Assembly (NCBI GenBank): GCA_029204225.1
Contig: CM055108.1
Span: 9,050,601-9,114,600, forward strand
Origin: Diphasiastrum complanatum
Taxonomy: Eukaryota; Streptophyta; Lycopodiopsida; Lycopodiales; Lycopodiaceae
Direction of reading: 5' to 3'
Length of the DNA: 64,000 nucleotides
Numbering within the stretch: position 1 is the first letter of the stretch; every line of letters begins with the position of its first letter. The notes under the pieces were generated by a model. It did not search any database, was not told the origin of the DNA, and was given only the letters and a program-made list of their open reading frames with translations. A program made the position numbers and the translations under genes. Positions 10,077-20,309 of the stretch are shown here, in pieces.

Positions 10077-13000
10077 ATGGATGTTTGTTTCCTTAATTCT
10101 TTAGTTTTTGGTCCTAATGAGCTTATTTGCATTAAAGGTAAAGTTAATGATCAAGTTGTTAATGTTCTTTTTGACACGGGATCCACTCATAACTTTATTA
10201 ATGTAAATTTGGTGCAGACGCTAAACCTTCCTACCAAAAAAAGTGAGAAAAAATATTGTGTGACAATGGCATCGGGAAGTGATTCCGATTTGATGGATTT
10301 TATTGTTCTTGATGTAGAATTGCACGTTCAGGATTACTCTGAAAAACTAGAATTCCATGCTGTTCAATTAGCTAATGTAGATATTGTTCTTGGGCAACAA
10401 TGACATTTTGATAAGAACAAATAATTGAGAATTGATTTTGTTGAAAAATCTTTATCTTTTATGCATGAGAATTCTTTAATTAAGATCAAGGCTAGTTTAA
10501 GTGTTGACACTAAAAATGTTAACACTTATTCTAAACAGGAACTTAATTCTATTATGAAGAATTCTGATTGTAAAGTTTATTTATGTTTTCATAATGATAT
10601 CATTTGCTCCAATGACGAAGAACTTAACATAAATGCCATGAGCATACCCAGTGAGAACACTACAGAATTTGAAGCCTATAATGAACTTAGGCAGGAATTC
10701 AATGATGTTTTTTTAGACCTTCCTATAGGTTTACCACCAGAAAGGACAGTTGATCATAAAATTGACCTATTATAGGATGAGTGCATCGGAAGAGGCTGAG
10801 GTAAATAGGCAATTACATGATTACCTGAAAAAGGGTTGGGTACAACCTAGTAAGTCTCCTTGGGCATCACCAGTGGTTCTGGTGGCCAAGAAGGATGGGA
10901 CTATAAGGTTTTGCGTCGACTATAAGAAATTGAACAAGGTAACCGTTAAGAATAGATATCCACTGCCGCGGATAAATGATCTAATAGACTATCTTGGTGG
11001 TGCTGGGTACTTTACCAAGATAGATCTAAGATCGGGCTACCATCAGATATGCATTAAGGTAGAAGATATACCAAAAACCGGGTTTTGAACTCGCTTTAGT
11101 CACTACGAATTTTTGGCGTTGCCTCTTGGTTTGACTAATGCACCGGCAACTTTCCAAAGCCGGAGGGTTAAGAGTCCACTAGTGGTGTGGACGAAGGATG
11201 AATAATTGTTTTGAGTTGCTTAAGAAAAGTGTCACTTCGGCACCAATACTAATCATTGGTGATCCTAATAAGACTTTTGTGGTTAGGACCGATGCTAGTA
11301 ATTATGCTATTGGAGTTGTTTTGATGCAGGATGGACATCCTGTGGCTTATGAAAGCAAGAAACTCAATCCTGCTCAATCTAGGTATTGTACCTATGAGAA
11401 GGAACTGTTTGCAATTGTTTATTCCTTGAAAATTTGGTGACATTATTTGTATGGAGCCAGATTTGAAGTTTTGATGGATCATCAGACTCTTCGATATTTC
11501 TGTGACGCTATAGTTTTAAAGGGGAGGCAAGCTAGATGGGCTGAGCTGATGCAAATCTTTGACTTTTCTATACGTTATTGTAAAGGAAGTCAAAATACTC
11601 TAGCGGATGCTTTGAGTCGGTTACCGGTTATTAATCAGTTGTGCTTTACTGTTATAGAACCGGAGTTGTTTCAGTCTCTTCAAGGACTATATGAGTCTGA
11701 TCCTTTTTTTGGAAAGTATTGGCAACAAGTACTTTCAGGGGTCGATTCAGGGTTGCAAGATTCCTCGAATTAGGGAAAGACTGAAATGGATTTCCTAATT
11801 CAAAACAGAATTTTGTTTCGTAAAGGAAAGGTGTGTGTACCGGAGAATGACACTGTAAGGGCCCAAATCTTACATGAGTGTCATGATAGTCCATGCGCAG
11901 GACATCCGGGTATACAAAGAACACTTGACTTAGTTCGAAGGCAATTTTGGTGGCCTAAGATGAAAAGTCAGGTAGAGGCCTATGTACTTAAATGTACTAA
12001 GTGCCAGTTAAAAAAAGCAGAGAGGCTAAAAGCTAGTGGCCTATTACATCCTTTAGATATTCCTACCGGAAAGTGAGAAAGTATATCTATGGATTTTGTG
12101 GTTTAAGGCTTCCACGTACAGGGAAGGGCCACGATTCGGTTTGGGTCATTGTTGACAAACTTACGAAGTTTGTTCAATTTATCCCAACGAAAACTATTGT
12201 TAAAGCTTCAGAACTAGCTCAACTGTTTGTTGAGAAGCTTTTTCGACTGTATGGGCTGCCTTGTGATATTGTCAGTGACCGTGACCCAAAATTCACTAGG
12301 AATTTTTGGCAAGCAGTATTTGAAAAGTTGGAAACAACTTTAAGTTTAAGTTCTACAGATCATTCAGAATCAGACGGTCAAACGAAAAGGACCAATCAGA
12401 CGATGGAGGATATGCTTCGAGCATATGTGGGCCATCGGCAGTCTGATTGGGCACATTACCTTCCACTAGTGGAATTTGCATATAACAGTGCAAAACATTC
12501 AGCGACCGGATTCAGCCCTTTCATGCTTATGTATGATTTTCAACCTCGATCACCAATTGGTGTTGGCATGAAAAACCTACGGGTGCAAGCCACAGCTAAT
12601 TTCTTTGCGGATATGGAAGAAATGTTATAGCTGGCTAAAGATAGCATAAGAAGTGCCCAGGACAAGGCAAGGCACTATGTTGATCTATCTCGGAAGCACA
12701 AGCTATTCATGGTCAACAACTGGGTGTTTTTGAGAGTCCCTAGTCACTCTAGGGGCTTGAAAACTATTAAGTGTGCAAAGTTGGCACCTAGGCATTGCGG
12801 TCCTTTTAAGGTTATCCAAGTGATAAACAAGGTCGCATACAAACTAGAACTTCTAGCTAACGTTGGAATTCATCCTGTTTTTCACGTTAGTAAGGTGAAA
12901 CCCTCGTTGGGGGTTGGGGAGACCCTGGTCCCTGTGGAAGATCTAGTGGAACTTCTTCGTGATGAGTCCGTGAGTGGACCACCTGAACCCGAGGCAAATG

Positions 13001-13149
13001 TTAATAGCCGGCAGAGAACTCTACGGAGTAGAGTGCTTCGGGAATTTTTAGTCAGGTGGAGGGGCAAATCAAAAGAGGAGGATACCTGGGAAAAGGAGGC
13101 TGATCTCCAGAAGAATTTTCCAAATTTTTCCCTACAAGGAAAAATTTAA
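10077..13149 (+). pseudogene. Chromovirus G pol (protease, RT, RNase H, integrase, chromodomain)
   Basis: Domains in order: aspartic protease with FDTGSTHNFI (~10170); reverse transcriptase from ~10790 with [15 protein letters not shown] and [14 protein letters not shown]; RNase H ~11198-11620; integrase zinc region with CHDSPCAGHPG and CTKCQ (~11880-12010); integrase core with VSDRDPKF (~12270); a GPFKV-type C-terminal module; and a chromodomain with FLVRWRGKSKEEDTWE (13033-13125). Stops occur at 10401, 11086 and 11438 among others. RT jumps from LPLGLTNAPATF to the RNase H linker, so the YLDD catalytic box is deleted. The integrase motif reads DGQTKRTN where the family has Glu before Arg, so the third catalytic acid is Lys. 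The chromodomain would target heterochromatin. Confidence 0.87.
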
Positions 13150-13153
13150 GCTT

Positions 13154-13165
13154 AGGGGGAAGGAA
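13154..13165 (+). other. Polypurine tract of chromovirus G
   Basis: AGGGGGAAGGAA lies immediately before the 3' LTR and is the plus-strand primer in reverse transcription. Confidence 0.85.
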
Positions 13166-14186
13166 TGTGACATACCTAATAGTCCATTTAGTGTTGAGGG
13201 CTATATGTCAAGGTACCCTTAGGATTAAGGGTAGGTGCCCTTGGATAAGGACAGGCAAGTGACTATACCTTAGTTGGAGGTATGGGGTCACGTGACCCTT
13301 GGATAAGGGGTACCCTTACTATTAAGGGTAGGTGTCTTAGATTAAGGTACTAGTGTCCTTGATTAAGGGCAGGTAGGTGTCTATGCCTTGGATGGAGGTA
13401 TGGAACCTAGTGAGGTATTAGAAAGTCATTGGATGACTATTTTTCTAAACCTTGGGCCTCAATCTTGAACCATATCACTTTATTGGTCTAGGACCAAAGT
13501 ATACTTGCACAACTTTGGCAATGGGACCTAGTAGGAGGGCGCCACAATAAAGGCATTCAAAGAGTCATAGGTTATGGAAGGAGTCTCTTGACATTCCATA
13601 AGCCTATGGAGGCTCTTGGAGATTCTTTAACTCCCCTAGGCTTCTCTCTCTCTCATTGGATGAGCATGGAACTCCATAGTGCATTGGGGGGTCCATGGGC
13701 CATCTGTATGAGGGTAGTAGGGCGCCCATTGTGGAGGAGAGATCTCTCTTGTTTGCTTGGCTTATGCTCTAGTGTTGCTACTAGTGTGTAGAGTGCTTTC
13801 TTGTAGTAGTATGCTTGAGGTTTGGATCTTGCTTATGGTATGGGACATAAGTAGGGTTTGGATCTTGAGTATGCTATAGAGTGTTGTGGTATGCTTGTGA
13901 TTTGTTTATGGTTAGCAGGGGGGTGCTAGATAGGTCTTGCTTGGAGCTTGGATCTAGCTATGGTTGGGTGGTGAATACTTGAGGCCAGCTTGTTATCTAT
14001 CTTTGTGTTTAAAGAGTAGAGACACAGGTGGAGGAGAGATCCTTGGAGGCTTGCAGATCCTTACTTGCAGGTGGAGGCATCCTAGCTTGGAGTTGGGAAG
14101 CATCTTGAAGCTTGCAGGTTGCTTGGAGGACATTTGGAGGCTCTACCTTGGATTTGGAGGACTTCCCCACCATCTATTTGTAAAAG
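13166..14186 (+). repeat. 3' LTR of chromovirus G (about 1021 bp)
   Basis: It begins TGTGACATACC after the polypurine tract and ends, by match to the 5' remnant, at TTTGTAAAAG. The end does not read CA, so either the last bases have mutated or the true end differs by a few bases. The section 13210-13390 holds degenerate repeats of ACCCTTnnATTAAGGGTAGGTG. Confidence 0.8.
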
Positions 14187-14293
14187 TTATATTTACATAA
14201 TGTATTGGAGTTCAGTATTTGAGACGAATTTTTATGACACGAATACTAAAGAGTCGATTTTTTGTGAGTTGGAGTGATGCTTAATTCCAATAA
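14187..14293 (-). repeat. LTR fragment of copia H
   Basis: On the minus strand it begins TTATTGGAATTAAGC just after the polypurine tract at 14294-14304 (AAGGGGGG). Only about 100 bp remain before chromovirus G. I could not align it convincingly with the 5' LTR region at 22683. Confidence 0.5.
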
Positions 14294-14308
14294 CCCCCCT
14301 TAAGCTTA

Positions 14309-15368
14309 ACTCCTAGGATCCAGAATAAAATTGAGCAAGTTACATAACGTAATATGCTTTTTTCTTGACAGAGGCTTAGTCAAGATATCAGCCAACATAC
14401 TGGCAGTAGGACAGTAACTTAATTGGAAATCTTTGTTTTGAACTTCCTCTCTAAGAAAATGAAATTGAACTTCAATATGTTTAGTTCTAGAGTGATTTCG
14501 TGTGTTCAGAGATAGAGCAATGCAGCTCTAATTGTCACAATAGTAGTATAGTTGGGCTGATTTGAATGATCATAAGATCTTGAAGTAGTCTTTTGAACCA
14601 GATGATTTCATTCACTATAGAGGTAGCGACGACATATTTTGATTCTATGGAGGACAAAGAAATGTATTTCTGCTTTCGACTGTTCCATGAGATGGGTCCC
14701 TCTGCTAGAAAGCAATGATAGCCAAAAGTGGATTTTCTTGTGTCCACATTACCAGCCCAATCAAAATTAGAATAAGTAGTTGATGTTAGAGCATCCTCTG
14801 AATTTCCATCATAACACAAAACATAGTGCTTAGTGGCCTAAATGTATCTTAGTACTCTGAGTAGAGCCTTCTAGTGAAGTAGGCCAGGATTTGACATAAA
14901 CTATGACAATGTGCTAACCGTAAATGCTAGATCAGGTCTGGTGCAGAGCATGGCATACATGATCAGTCCGACTATCGATTGATAGGGGTATTTTCACATT
15001 TCTTTCTTTTTTGCATCAATCTTCGGGCACATGTCCTTTGACAATTTGAATCCTGGGTCCATAGGCAAGTCTATTGACTTGCAGTTTTCCATGCCATACC
15101 TGTAGAGTACACTGGATAGATACCTTTCTTGACTTAGTGTGATACTCCTCCTCACTCTGTCTTTGTTTATCTCAATTTCTAGAAGGTAGTGTCTTGTATA
15201 TATCTATTCAGAAAGGTTGTCTGAACATCCATTTGGAGGACTTCCAAATCTTCGGCTGCTACAAAGGCAAATAAGAATCGAATTGATTGAAGTCTTACTA
15301 CTGGACTATATGTCTCAATGTAGTCAATCCCATAAGTTTGTTCATATCCTCTGACGACTAGGTGAGCT
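14309..15368 (-). pseudogene. Copia H RT C-terminus and RNase H
   Basis: From right to left: RT pieces QAHLVVRGYEQTYGIDYIET and MDVQTTFLN, a jump that skips the YVDD region to a palm/thumb end (LEIDKDR...YLSSVLY), the TRPDLAF segment, then RNase H with FDWAGN and SLSSIESKY. Stops and frameshifts are scattered. The missing catalytic box (15179 junction) means RT is dead. RNase H removes RNA from the RNA/DNA hybrid in intact relatives. Confidence 0.8.
15364..15368. repeat. Target-site duplication of gypsy J, left
   Basis: GAGCT immediately precedes the J LTR; the same five bases occur at 20305-20309. Confidence 0.8.
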
Positions 15369-15558
15369 TGTTGTGTCGTAGATGTAGCATAGGGGTCCGT
15401 CACTGGGAGTGGCAACCTCGCCTTCATCTGCATAGCAAGAAGAGAGAGCGATATGAGAGAGAGGAGAAAGAGAGTGGAGAGAGGGAGAGAGAGAATGCCT
15501 AGGTTAAGAAAGGCTTTGGGGGCTCGAGCGCCTACCCAAAGCTATTCTATCCCAAAGT

Positions 15559-15649
<91 letters not shown>

Positions 15650-16130
15650 AACCAAGAGAGTTTTCTTAGAATGAGAATGGAAGATGATACAATACAAAAG
15701 AAATGGCTCTCTCTTATAGATTTTAGAGCTGAGTCTCCTTCACTCTCATTGGCCACTTCATTGGGACAAGGATTCTAATCCAAGCCTTTAAAATAAACAC
15801 ACCTTAAATCTATTGGTGCTAAGAAAGCACAAGGACACTCACATGATTCATGTGAGTTTTAAGTTGGACCCTTTTAGCTTTTTTATTTGCAACTTGACTT
15901 AGGGCCTCTAATGTCATTTTAGAGTTTTAAGACCCTAGTCTCTTATTCCTAGGAATTACAACTTGCTACTTGTGCTGGGTTGGGCTTACACGCGCAGGAT
16001 GCCAGTGCCCTCGCACTTATTACCCTACTTACAATGTACTGTGGCGGGGCCCACTAGGTAAGGCTTGGGCAACAGTATTTTAAGTGGTGGGACCCACTTG
16101 TTTATTATTGTGCAAGAAATACCCACAATA
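15369..16130 (-). repeat. 3' LTR of J
   Basis: It matches 19560-20304 throughout. It contains a long (GA)n tract. On the minus strand its start has a T in place of the G of the expected TG (TATTG versus TGTTG in the 5' LTR). The sequence just upstream is not a strong polypurine tract. Confidence 0.82.
15561..15643. repeat. (GA)n microsatellite, about 41 units
   Basis: A nearly perfect GA dinucleotide run lies inside the 3' LTR of J. The matching place in the 5' LTR (19745-19815) is shorter and interrupted. Confidence 0.95.
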
Positions 16131-16585
16131 GGGTCCGCGGCCCAAAGTAGTGTCGGTCTCTCGGCACTAAGCTGCAACTGTCGTGAAGGGACGCTGTTTT
16201 TGGTTCTTTTATTGTTGGGACATGGGTGCTTCAAGAAAAGCGTGGATAAAATTCGCTTACGTAAAACCTGAGGCTTTATTGGATGAGGGCGATCAGGCAA
16301 GAACTTGGACTTGCCAGATTTTCAATAATACCCATACGGGTCTGGTGGCCATTTCGGATAACCTTGTTCAGTGACAATTGGGTAGTCGAGGTATGCCATC
16401 GGAGGATCCCAAGATAAATCTTGCTGATATAATGGATCCTCAAAGATTGGCGCAACTGGTCCCAACATCATGGACTCCCCCAAATCATAATGTGGATTTG
16501 ACGTGCTTGCTTGATGCTCTTGTCTTTTCAGGTATTCGAGGTATGCATCAACCTAACGACTTTTCTCAACAGTCAATATCATAGA
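16131..16585 (-). other. 3' non-gag region of J, no recognised gene
   Basis: Short open frames only. Near 16215-16285 the minus strand has GTTTTACGTAAGCGAATTTT followed by CCACGCTTTTC, which resembles a stretch in the same place (just before the 3' LTR) of family K at 29080-29110 and 34365-34395. J and K may share a small 3' ORF. Function unknown. Confidence 0.4.
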
Positions 16586-18230
16586 TTAAGGACAAGGCTT
16601 TGTCATTGTAGGTGCTGGATCTTGCTGTACAAATGGCCGGTTTGGGCTTGGATTCCCTGGATTTGGCCTTTGAAGAATGGATATACTCCAAATTGGCGTT
16701 GATTTGGGGGTCTGTTGAATTGTGGAACAATTAGACTTTGGTTGAATCTTGCTCATTGAGGGGCAATCATCAACTTTAGTCTTCTCTTGGTCATTGCACT
16801 TCCTTGTTGAAGGCTGTGTGATGGCACTGTTCCTTGGATCTTGTGTTGAATTGCCTTCAAGTTGCTCTGTTGACGCTAGTCCCCTTTGTAATTCATCACT
16901 AAGAATTCTTTGTAGTGATTGCGCCAAGAGACTTGGTAAAATTCGTTGGACTTCATCGGATACCAATTTCGTGACTTCCTCAGTTACCATTGGCATGATA
17001 GATTCTACCATCTCTGTCTTCTGTGATGTTTTACTTGTTTGCCTGAGGGTATCTTTGCGTACTTTGGGACTTTTGCCAGATTGTCTTCTTCATCACTCGC
17101 TTCATAACCCGATGGCACTAAGATTTTTCTTTTATAGCGCGTTCAAGGTGGAAGGGTCACCACAGGTGCATGTAGGTCTACATAGGCCAAATGCCTCCTG
17201 GCTATTTGTGGATTTCTTATCGGACAATCTCGACATGGATGATTAACTCCGCATTGTGAACACAAGGGATCAAATGTTGATGGATCCTCTCGATGTGGAC
17301 ATTCAGCATGGCAGTCTTTCCCTCCGCATCCATAGCATCTTATCGAGTGTAATACACCATCACTTCACACTGGTAATAGATTCCCCTTAGGATCTTCCAC
17401 AAAGTAGGCTGATAGGTTGTTATGGTCCTCCATGGAGTTCGGTGACATGCAAGAGGATATAACCAAAACTTCTACCTTGCCACTGTTTGTTGAAGAAATT
17501 CATGATTTAGATGGGTTTATCTGACATCCATCCTTCAGATGAGCTCCTTGTTGGCTTGATTCTGCTTCTGACCACTGAACCGCTAGATCTAGTTGTAGAA
17601 CTTGCTGCTCTATATTTTGACCTTGTGAGAAGCGCGGATTCTTGATTGGACACCTGGTACTTGGATGATCTCCAAAGCAGAAGGTACATTCATCCTTTTC
17701 AAGAAACTTAACAGAGCAAGCATAAGCTTGCTGATAGCTTGAACTGCAAGGTTCTTGGTCTTCTGCTGCACTTGATCTGCTTGACCTTGTTGCACTTTGT
17801 TGCCTTGCATGGGATTCCATTCTTGTTGGATCATTGCTCGTTGTCGACCTTTGTTCCTTTGATTCCCCATCTGGATAGGGAAAATCCTTCTTCTCAAGTG
17901 AGATTTCCATCAAGGCAACATCCTTACAAAGTTGTGCAAGCGAAGCATAGGATGCTAACTCTTCCATACCAGATCTGATCCTTTTGGGTAGTCCGGCATA
18001 ATATTTTGTCATGATGATCTGTTGGAAAATCGGGAGATCACAATCCTTCACTAGATGATAGATCCGATAGGTGTAGTCTTGGATTGTTTTAGCAGGGAAC
18101 TTTTTTAATTTCGGTAATCCTACAAGGGCGGTCTCCATAGTTCAACACTAGGATGTCGCAAAGTAGCTGGTTGGTGAATTGCTTCAAGGTTTGCTCAATG
18201 ACTCCGGTGTTCCAACTCGTTTTTTTTTTT
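16586..18230 (-). pseudogene. J gag with three CC-type zinc knuckles
   Basis: The conserved gag core runs 18138-17880 (YTYRIYHLVKDCDLP, then YYAGLPKRIRSGMEE), with a frameshift near 18130 separating its first ~30 residues. A knuckle CTFCFGDHPSTRC lies near 17690-17645. Two further knuckle-like units, CYGCGGKDCHAEC (about 17345-17305) and CSQCGVNHPCRDC (about 17265-17225), sit in shifted frames. The last part (17011-16586) is a Leu/Glu-rich coil (EEVTKLVSDEVQRILPSLL) and a Pro/Asn/Ser-rich tail. It would be a nucleic-acid-binding particle protein; several frameshifts make this copy non-functional. Confidence 0.7.
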
Positions 18231-18689
18231 TTTTTGGGAGATGGAGAAGAAGAAAAAGAGGAGAGAATCAGTAAACGGTGGATTAGTATGGATGAGAATA
18301 GAGACAAAAATGAATTTATCTAGTAGAGATGGAGATAGAAGATGGAATAGAGATGGGACAGAAGAATGATGGATGGATAGTGGTTGATGTGGAGGGCACT
18401 GATCGGCTTGATCTGAGGTTCATTCACTTGATTCAGTCCAGGGATGTTGGATCTTGATGGATAATGTGACTGCAACCTAGATTTGACAAGATCTGATCAG
18501 TTTCAGTTGGCTAATAGTGTGATTTTAGCCCTTTTTCTTGGGTTTTTTTTTTTCTTTGAGATTTCCTTAGATCTGAGTGAATCTAAGCTTCAACCTTCCT
18601 ACAGTAGCTGTATTTGGACCATTTCTAGACAATGTGAGTTCTGCAAGGGTTCTTGATGGACAGATTTGTCAGGATCTAGAAAAAACTCA

Positions 18690-19540
18690 GTTTTTTGGCA
18701 CTTTTTTTTTAATATTTTAAAATCAAATCATTGGATCTTTACAAAACTTTTACAGTAGCCAGATCTAGATTAGATCTATCCATAAAACTCTTTGCAAAGA
18801 TTACTTCTCAGCAGATCTCAAAAAATCATGGAAAAACTGCAACTTTTTGGGATATTTTGGCAAAATTTTAAGATTTTTTAGGAACAAACCCTTACAGACT
18901 GGTATGCACTTGTATCTCAGTCTGATTCAACTGCTCAACAAGCTGTGGGAGTTACTTCCCAAGGAAACTTAGAAAATCTTGAAACAAGTGCATTTTTTTG
19001 GGGTTTGTTTGCAAAATTTTAAGGTTTTCTGTGAACAAACCCTCAAAGACTGGTCTGAAATTGTATCTTAGACAGATTCAGCTGCTCACCAAGCTGCAAG
19101 AGTTACTTCCCAAGAAAACTCAAAAAATCTTGAAAAAAGTGCATTTTTTTGGGGGTTTTTTTGCAAAATTTTAAGATTTTCTGGGAAAAAACCCTTGCAG
19201 ACTGGTATGTACTTGTATCTCAATCAGATTCAGCTGCTCACCAAGTTTCAAGAGTTACTTTTCAAGGAAACTCAAAACATCTTGAAAAAAGTGCATTTTT
19301 TGGGGGTTTTTTTGCAAAATTTTAAGATTTTCTAAGCACAAACCCTTTCAGACTGGTATGAACTTGTATCTCAGTCAAATTAAGTTGCTCACCAATCTGT
19401 GAGAGTTACTTCCCAAGGAAAATAAAAACTTCTTGAAAAAAGTGCATTTGTTTGGGGTTTTTTTGCAGAATTTTAAGATTTTTTGGGAACAAACCCTTGC
19501 AGACTTTTATGCACTTGTATCTTAACTAGGTGTGTGGTGC
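18690..19540 (-). repeat. Tandem array of ~151-bp units in the J leader
   Basis: The landmark AGTGCATTTTTT recurs near 18698 (degenerate), 18838, 18989, 19139, 19291 and 19441, and the landmark AACCCTTnCAGACTGG near 18887, 19037, 19190, 19342 and 19493. Spacing is 150-153 bp for the better copies. Units are 80-90% alike by eye and have no shared reading frame. Confidence 0.88.
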
Positions 19541-19558
19541 TCCTCGGCAACGACGCCA
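19541..19558 (-). other. Primer-binding site of J, tRNA-Asp-like
   Basis: The minus strand reads TGGCGTCGTTGCCGAGGA, two changes from the plant gypsy tRNA-Asp form, with one base between it and the LTR. Confidence 0.8.
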
Positions 19559-19559
19559 C

Positions 19560-19777
19560 TGTTGTGTTGTCAATGTAGCATAGGGGTCCGTCACTGAGAG
19601 CGACAACCTCGCCTTCACCTGCATAGCAAGAAGAGAGAGGGAGAGGAGAGAGAGGATAAAGAGAGTGGAGAGAGGGAGAGAGAGAATGCCTAGGTTGAGA
19701 AAGGCTTTGGGGGCTCAAGCGCCTACCCAAATATATTCTATCCCAACGTAGGAAGAGAGGGAGAAGAGAGAGGGAGA

Positions 19778-19811
<34 letters not shown>

Positions 19812-20304
19812 CAGAGATGGAGAAACCAAGAGAGTTTTCTTAAAATGAGAATGGAAGATGATACAATATAAATGAAATGGCTCCCTCTTATAGATTTTAG
19901 AGGTGAGCCTCCTTCACTCTCATTGGCCACTTCATTGGGACAAGGATTCTAATCCAAGCCTTTAAAATAAACACAACTTAAATCTATTGGTGCTAAGAAA
20001 GCACAACGGCACTCACATGATTCATGTGAGTTTTAAGTTGGACCCTTTTAGCTTTTTTATTTGCAACTTGACTTAGGGCCTCTAATGTCATTTTAGAGTT
20101 TTAAGCCCCTAGTCTCTTATTCCTAGGAATTACAGCTTGCTACTTGTGTTGGGTTGGGCTTACACGCAGAGGATGCCAGTGCCCTCACACTTATTACCCT
20201 ACTTATAATGTACTGTGGCGGGGCCCACTACGTAAGGCTTGGCCAACAGTATTTTAAGTGGTGGGACCCACTTGTTTATTACTGTGCAGGAAATAACCAC
20301 AACA
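19560..20304 (-). repeat. 5' LTR of J
   Basis: 745 bp, TG to CA on the plus strand, followed by the GAGCT duplication at 20305-20309. The left end is flush with the primer-binding site. Confidence 0.83.
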
Positions 20305-20309
20305 GAGCT
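20305..20309. repeat. Target-site duplication of gypsy J, right
   Basis: GAGCT, identical to 15364-15368. Confidence 0.8.

Larger units (their letters stand above)
8035..14186 (+). mobile_element. Ty3/gypsy chromovirus G, decayed
   Basis: The order is truncated 5' LTR (about 154 bp), primer-binding site, ~950-bp leader, gag, protease, reverse transcriptase, RNase H, integrase, chromodomain, polypurine tract and a ~1-kb 3' LTR. The last ~154 bp of the two LTRs match closely, which fixes the element ends; the rest of the 5' LTR is lost. The gag-to-pol region carries frameshifts and stops, the RT catalytic box is deleted and the integrase catalytic Glu is replaced. The 3' end abuts LTR-like sequence of copia H at 14187. 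Confidence 0.88.
15369..20304 (-). mobile_element. Gag-only gypsy-type element J, complete, inserted in copia H
   Basis: It has two LTRs (762 and 745 bp) in direct orientation, a tRNA-Asp-like primer-binding site flush with the 5' LTR, and a perfect GAGCT target duplication. The 3.4-kb interior holds a gag-like gene with several zinc knuckles, a short tail region and a long tandem-repeat leader, and I see no protease, RT, RNase H or integrase. It therefore resembles a non-autonomous TR-GAG or LARD-type element needing a helper. LTR differences (indels in the GA tract and scattered substitutions) suggest moderate age. Confidence 0.83.

Noticed and set aside
14187-14286. Complete short (~90-bp) LTR of copia H bounded by TATTGGA and TCCAATA
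   Set aside because: It does not align with the region next to the primer-binding site at 22683, so it is more likely an LTR fragment cut by chromovirus G.
15547-15756. Ser-Leu repeat protein
   Set aside because: Translation of the (GA)n microsatellite.
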